DNA of 11,181 nucleotides from Candidatus Woesearchaeota archaeon (GTDB taxonomy: Archaea; Nanobdellota; Nanobdellia; Woesearchaeales; UBA12501): positions 1-11,181 of the forward strand of contig JACQMX010000077.1 of assembly GCA_016203375.1 (NCBI GenBank), written 5' to 3'. The position numbers were made by a program, and so were the translations under genes. The notes under the pieces are model-generated. The model did no database searches, was not told the origin of the DNA, and worked only from the letters and a program-made list of their open reading frames with translations. Of this stretch, positions 8,575 to 11,181 are shown piece after piece; positions within the stretch are counted from its first letter, which is position 1, and the number at the start of each line of letters is the position of its first letter.

Positions 8575-8586
8575 CGTCATACGTTA
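8572..8586. repeat. Short inverted repeat across the stop codon
   Basis: TAACGT (8572-8577) and ACGTTA (8581-8586) are perfect 6-bp arms around a CAT spacer. The left arm includes the stop codon of the 6-TM gene. The sequence gttttct follows, so it may add to termination or 3' end stability, but it is short enough to be chance. Confidence 0.35.
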
Positions 8587-8600
8587 GTTTTCTCTCAACA

Positions 8601-8648
8601 ATTTTTTGTTTTGCGCTCCTCAATGGCAGGGAGCGCAAAACAAAAAAT
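8601..8648. terminator. Perfect 19-bp inverted repeat, likely bidirectional terminator
   Basis: The arm attttttgttttgcgctcc (8601-8619) is exactly complementary to 8630-8648, with a 10-nt spacer. It lies between two convergent genes, 27 bp after the + stop and 139 bp beyond the - gene's stop. Archaeal intrinsic termination depends mainly on U-rich tracts. Each strand presents TTTTTTGTTTT in its 5' arm: the + strand is preceded by gttttctctc, and the - strand by cttcttcctttttcac. One element could therefore stop transcription from both sides. It is not a bacterial-type hairpin followed by U residues. The rest of the convergent gap (8649-8786) holds only short imperfect dyads and no gene that I can see. 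Confidence 0.65.
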
Positions 8649-8786
8649 CGTGAAAAAGGAAGAAGAGCATTGTTTGCTCATTAGATTCTGGAATAGCCTG
8701 AGCGAACAGAATGATGAATTAGTTGTTTATACATATACAAGCTTAGAAAGTAGCATCGATTACATTCAGGGCAGTGTTCATTGTTG

Positions 8787-9434
8787 TTAATTATTTGTGT
8801 AGTATCCTTCAACAACAGCTCTCCCCTTCAGCTTCTCTTCACCCAACGCCGCGCGTGTTTTCGCGACCGTTGCAAGCCGTTGATAAGATTGCGCTTGCTT
8901 CTGATAATCTTGCTGGAGCTCTCCTTTTGTGCCAACAGCAAGCCGCATGTACTTTCCAGCTTGCCGCATGAAATAATCCGTAAGCGTTTTTTCTGTTTTT
9001 ACTTCACTGTGTTCTCCTGCTGCATGCACCATTTCATGGCTAAGCACGTATGTCATGCCTTCATCAAAGTTCAAGCCGTAATTTTGCGCCAGTTGGCGAA
9101 CATTGCTCTCGAAATCGCGGTTTGCGAGCAAGACTCTGCTGTAGTTATTCGAGGCAACCGCCGCTACAACGCCTTCTGGCAGCTTTGCCGAGCCAATACC
9201 ATCAAGCTTGATCTTGCCTTTGCTCTTTTGTTGAAGGTATTGCGCAAGCTCTCTTCCTTCAGTGCGCAGATAGCTTGAAACATAGTTTTCAATAGTCGGA
9301 AGCTGCTCTCTGTCTTGCAAAGAATTCCCATCAGCATACATGCTACCATCTGCAGCCTTTACTGCAAGCCCGGAAAGGTAAGTATCTCCACCAAGCAATG
9401 TTTCCAGATGAGATGCGTTTTCCAAAAATGTCAT
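8787..9434 (-). CDS. Small zincin-like putative metalloprotease (HExxH)
   Basis: A 215-residue protein with no signal peptide or membrane helix, so probably cytoplasmic. The motif YVLSHEMVHAAGEHSE places HExxH at residues 133-137. In zincins the two His bind Zn and the Glu activates water. The GEH after it resembles the metzincin HExxHxxGxxH, but the third His is one residue early (142 instead of 143). The third ligand could instead be Glu144 or Glu148 in the following helix (SEVKTEKTLTDYF). The region before the motif (95-130) reads as a beta strand plus helix, typical of a zincin core. The C-terminus (about 155-205) is helical and rich in Gln, Ala and Lys. The ATG at 9434 is supported by a TATA-like box 27 bp upstream, implying a leaderless transcript. 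The substrate is unknown. The HExxH with its surroundings makes a peptidase likely, but activity is not shown. Confidence 0.8.
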   Translation of the reverse strand: MTFLENASHLETLLGGDTYLSGLAVKAADGSMYADGNSLQDREQLPTIENYVSSYLRTEGRELAQYLQQKSKGKIKLDGIGSAKLPEGVVAAVASNNYSRVLLANRDFESNVRQLAQNYGLNFDEGMTYVLSHEMVHAAGEHSEVKTEKTLTDYFMRQAGKYMRLAVGTKGELQQDYQKQAQSYQRLATVAKTRAALGEEKLKGRAVVEGYYTNN

Positions 9435-9439
9435 AACAC

Positions 9440-9464
9440 AATCTAGAACGCTTTAGATTTTAAA
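9440..9464 (-). promoter_or_regulatory. Promoter of the metalloprotease gene with overlapping dyad
   Basis: On the - strand TTTAAAA (9464-9458) is a TATA-like box centred 27 bp before the ATG at 9434, so transcription should start at or beside the start codon. A 6-bp inverted repeat, AATCTA and TAGATT with an 8-nt spacer (9440-9459), overlaps the end of this box and covers the space between it and the start. A protein bound there would block the promoter, so it is a candidate operator. Confidence 0.5.
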
Positions 9465-9480
9465 TCAACTGTTGTTATAG

Positions 9481-9505
9481 AAAATAGAAAAGTGAGAAGA
9501 AAAAG
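9481..9505 (-). terminator. U-rich terminator after the 228-residue gene
   Basis: Read on the - strand this is ctttttcttctcacttttc followed by tatttt, beginning 14 nt after the TAG stop at 9519. Successive U-rich runs without a clear stem are the usual archaeal terminator form. It separates this gene from the metalloprotease promoter. Confidence 0.5.
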
Positions 9506-9518
9506 TCAATTATTATGG

Positions 9519-10205
9519 CTATTCGCTCTGCTGGCTCTCAGGGTTCTCAGCCTTGTAAAAGATTGTGTTTTTGTACTTCGCTGAGTCTACTGATTTTTCA
9601 TTGTTGGCAATGTAGTCGCGAGCAACACTAATAGCATCTTCAAGGCGCATCTTTGCCCAATCAAGGGCACTGTCCTGATTGGCGTACTTGACCAAGGCTT
9701 CTCTATTGCTTAAGGTTAGATGTGTGCTTGCGCTCGGTCTCAGGCGCCTATCAAGATTCTGCAAGACGCCATTCCTGACTTGCGTCTCGTGAAAGCTAAG
9801 TGTGTAATCCTCTTTCGCATCCTTTACAATCTCGGCGAGCTGTCCGCTGGTGACGCCAAAAACACCATACATAAGCATGTCTGCTTGCAATGGTTTTTTT
9901 GCAGGATCGATAGTGATCGGAAGAAAATTGTGTGCTATTGAAGTATAATTTTCCATGAGTTTTTTAATGAAAGCCTGCTGGGTTGTATCATCTTTAAGGC
10001 GGCTGTAATCAGTACCATCTTCATCGCGCAAGGTTGCGAAAGAAGCCTTAAGATACGCCACAGTGAAATCTTCACGGAGCCGATTGACAAGTTTTGTTAC
10101 CTGCTTCTCAAGGTCCACGAATTGGGGGATAGCATTTGATCTGTTTTCCAGATCTACCTCTCCTTGACTCCTTTCCTGGCCGCCTTGATCGCTCTCATCG
10201 TTCAT
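9519..10205 (-). CDS. Soluble helical protein, paralogue of the 224-residue protein
   Basis: A 228-residue protein of unknown family without signal peptide or membrane helix. Residues 1-28 form an acidic, Gln/Ser-rich, probably disordered leader. Residues 29-217 are mostly helical and align along their whole length with the protein from 11036-10362. Shared blocks are FVDLEKQV..LVNRL (29-43), LKAS...LRDEDG..Y..LK (52-71), ADML (108-111), YTL..HE..RN.(V/L) (134-147), RLR.SA..HL (154-163), LVKYA (171-175), KM.L.DAI..AR.Y (185-198) and Y....FYK (211-218). It has only 3 His against 17 in the paralogue, so composition has diverged while the fold-defining pattern is kept. The start is supported by a TATA element and a partial Shine-Dalgarno. 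No catalytic motif was seen. Certain as a gene; function unknown. Confidence 0.85.
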   Translation of the reverse strand: MNDESDQGGQERSQGEVDLENRSNAIPQFVDLEKQVTKLVNRLREDFTVAYLKASFATLRDEDGTDYSRLKDDTTQQAFIKKLMENYTSIAHNFLPITIDPAKKPLQADMLMYGVFGVTSGQLAEIVKDAKEDYTLSFHETQVRNGVLQNLDRRLRPSASTHLTLSNREALVKYANQDSALDWAKMRLEDAISVARDYIANNEKSVDSAKYKNTIFYKAENPESQQSE

Positions 10206-10209
10206 GTTT

Positions 10210-10220
10210 GATTACCTTTC
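10210..10220 (-). promoter_or_regulatory. Partial Shine-Dalgarno site of the 228-residue gene
   Basis: GAAAGGTAATC ends 4 nt before the ATG at 10205. Its AAAGGTAATC matches the ideal GGAGGTGATC at 7 of 10 positions, so it is a plausible but imperfect ribosome binding site that supports this start. Confidence 0.5.
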
Positions 10221-10250
10221 AATACATTTATTACTGTGTAGTAATAACTA

Positions 10251-10260
10251 ATATATAAAG
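10251..10260 (-). promoter_or_regulatory. TATA box of the 228-residue gene
   Basis: CTTTATATAT on the - strand is a good archaeal TATA box. A start about 26 bp downstream (near 10228) gives a leader of roughly 20-25 nt that carries the partial Shine-Dalgarno site. This gene is therefore probably transcribed on its own as well as, or instead of, by read-through from its paralogue. Confidence 0.55.
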
Positions 10261-10345
10261 CTTTCGCTTTTTGGCCGAAAACAGGCATCGTATTCGAGCT
10301 TACAATAGTTTCGCCACAAGCAACACTTTTTTGGCTTGTAGAATT

Positions 10346-10361
10346 GGAAAAAATATAATAT
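10346..10361 (-). terminator. U-rich terminator after the 224-residue gene
   Basis: Read on the - strand, aatattatattttttcc follows directly after the TAA stop and contains a run of six U. No stem is needed for archaeal termination. A weak 6-bp dyad (acaagc/gcttgt, about 10316-10339) lies just beyond it. Confidence 0.45.
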
Positions 10362-11036
10362 TTAGTGGTGGCTTCGATGCTCCCCGCTGCCCTGTTCTTC
10401 TTTTTTCTTGTAGAAGAGGCGAGCTTCGTATTGCTTCGGAGAAATCGCACCAGCTATGCGATAGCCCCTCGCAATATCTATGGCTTCATCAAGGGACATC
10501 TTCTCGTGGTCGATGAACTCTTCACCATGGGCGTACTTGACAAGATCCTTTCGGTGTTCCTTTTTGAGATGCCCTGCAGCAGAATCGCGAAGGCGTTCGT
10601 TGACGGCCTTCATGAGCTGGTTGCGTATGCCTTCATGTTGTTGAAGGGTATATGAACTCCCTTGCTCATGGGTTCGATGAATAGCTTGTTTGAGCTGGGC
10701 GCTCGCTGTGTTATATACAGCATGGATAAGCATGTCAGATTTCAGGAGATCCTTTTTTGATGGACCTTCCTTTTCTTTTATACCCAAGACCTGTTTTGCG
10801 CTTGAGAGATAATGGTCAACCATCTCGTCGACGAATTTGTCTCGATGTTCATCCTTCTTGAGGAGGTCATAGTCAGGGTTACCCTCCTTGTCGTGTAGCA
10901 CCTTTTCCGATGCCTTGAGGAAGGCCCGCGAATGCTCCTCATGCAGCTTGTTGACAATCTTGTCGACTTTCTCGTCAAGCTCGACAAATTTCTTGACAGG
11001 GTCTTCTTTTTTACCCTTGCCATGTTCGCCTGACAT
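10362..11036 (-). CDS. His/Lys-rich soluble helical protein, tandem paralogue
   Basis: A 224-residue protein of unknown family. The ATG at 11036 is preferred over the TTG directly before it because a perfect Shine-Dalgarno, GAGGTGAT, ends 3 nt upstream. There is no signal peptide or membrane helix. The protein is highly charged and looks almost entirely helical. It has a basic leader (1-16), a core that aligns with the 228-residue neighbour from FVEL (17-20) to LFYK (207-210), and a Lys/Glu/His tail ending HRSHH. It contains 17 His, several in HE or HR pairs, which is unusual and could suit metal binding or simply reflect composition. The core has matching LKAS, SDML, YTL..HE, RLR.SA..HL, LVKYA and KMSLDEAIDIAR blocks. 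It lies upstream of the paralogue, separated by a U-rich terminator and a new promoter. The strong ribosome site suggests good expression. Function unknown. Confidence 0.87.
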   Translation of the reverse strand: MSGEHGKGKKEDPVKKFVELDEKVDKIVNKLHEEHSRAFLKASEKVLHDKEGNPDYDLLKKDEHRDKFVDEMVDHYLSSAKQVLGIKEKEGPSKKDLLKSDMLIHAVYNTASAQLKQAIHRTHEQGSSYTLQQHEGIRNQLMKAVNERLRDSAAGHLKKEHRKDLVKYAHGEEFIDHEKMSLDEAIDIARGYRIAGAISPKQYEARLFYKKKEEQGSGEHRSHH

Positions 11037-11039
11037 CAA

Positions 11040-11047
11040 ATCACCTC
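11040..11047 (-). promoter_or_regulatory. Strong Shine-Dalgarno site of the 224-residue gene
   Basis: GAGGTGAT is a perfect complement to the archaeal 16S 3' tail (ATCACCTC). It lies 3 nt before the ATG at 11036 and decides that start over the adjacent in-frame TTG. It is the best ribosome site in the window. Confidence 0.8.
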
Positions 11048-11052
11048 AGGAG

Positions 11053-11092
11053 TTTTGCTATTCTAGCTGTATTTTTGCTATTCTAGCTGTAT
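11053..11092. repeat. Perfect 20-bp tandem duplication in the leader/promoter
   Basis: The unit ttttgctattctagctgtat occurs twice with no gap or mismatch (11053-11072 and 11073-11092). Each unit contains the dyad GCTA-TTC-TAGC. The copies lie between the Shine-Dalgarno site and the TATA-like elements of the 224-residue gene, where the transcript should start. They could be paired operators about two helical turns apart, or repeated leader elements in the RNA. Confidence 0.75.
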
Positions 11093-11110
11093 ATATGATC
11101 ATTATAAATA
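11093..11110 (-). promoter_or_regulatory. TATA region of the 224-residue gene
   Basis: The - strand reads tatttataatgatcatata. TATTTATAAT (11110-11101) is the better TATA candidate and predicts a start near 11078, inside the tandem repeat. The weaker ATATAT beside the repeat would give a start near 11066. An 8-bp palindrome ATGATCAT (11095-11102) lies between them. The remaining sequence to the right edge is pyrimidine-rich on + and shows no gene. Confidence 0.45.
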
Positions 11111-11181
11111 TTGCGATTTTCTGTTCTCTATTTTTTCGCTCTCTCTATTCATGACTTTTCCGTCCCACACATATATCCTTC

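Noticed and set aside
8601..8648. Bacterial-type intrinsic terminator or transposon end
   Set aside because: The U-rich runs are in the 5' arm of the stem on each strand, not after it, and no transposase gene or target-site duplication was seen nearby.
8781..9278. Open frame on the + strand (165 codons) opposite the metalloprotease gene
   Set aside because: The - strand reading has the HExxH motif and a well-placed promoter; the + reading is Cys/Leu-rich without domain pattern.
11053..11092. CRISPR-like repeat
   Set aside because: Only two units and no spacer between them, so it is a tandem duplication and not an array.
10888..11154. Short + strand frame reaching past the start of the 224-residue gene
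   Set aside because: Its Ser-rich and then hydrophobic translation comes from the complement of a Lys/Glu-rich gene and an AT-rich promoter; it also crosses the tandem repeat and strong ribosome site of the - gene.

Overview
The window looks archaeal, most likely from a DPANN lineage (Woesearchaeota/Pacearchaeota-like). This rests on four things seen in the sequence. Archaeal-type TATA elements lie at about the right distance from start codons. At least two starts look leaderless (872 on +, 9434 on -). One Shine-Dalgarno site, GAGGTGAT at 11047-11040, is a perfect complement to the archaeal 16S tail. One protein carries a class III (type IV pilin-like) N-terminus, KRG|QVTIFIIVGI. The lineage call is inference from protein style; no rRNA or other phylogenetic marker is present.

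Left part (1-8574, + strand) is a tight cell-envelope gene cluster. In order it holds: a polytopic membrane protein cut by the left edge; a 632-residue pilin-signal protein (872-2770); a 1646-residue secreted/membrane-anchored protein (2780-7720) with FN3 and Ig-like domains, a Pro-rich linker, one mid-protein membrane span and a long Cys-rich C-terminal part; and a 6-TM protein (7717-8574). The last two overlap by ATGA. The first and last genes are paralogues that flank the two surface proteins. Together they look like a membrane-anchored surface structure (adhesin or appendage) with dedicated membrane partners, a role that is inferred rather than shown.

The + cluster meets a - strand block at a perfect 19-bp inverted repeat (8601-8648) whose arms give a U-rich tract on both strands, as expected for a shared bidirectional archaeal terminator.

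Right part (8787-11036, - strand) has three separate soluble-protein genes, each with its own promoter-like region. In transcription order these are a His/Lys-rich helical protein of 224 residues (11036-10362), its diverged paralogue of 228 residues (10205-9519), and a small HExxH zincin-like putative metalloprotease (9434-8787). The first gene has an exact 20-bp tandem duplication in its leader/promoter, each copy with a short dyad. The metalloprotease promoter overlaps another dyad. No tRNA, rRNA, CRISPR array or transposase was found.
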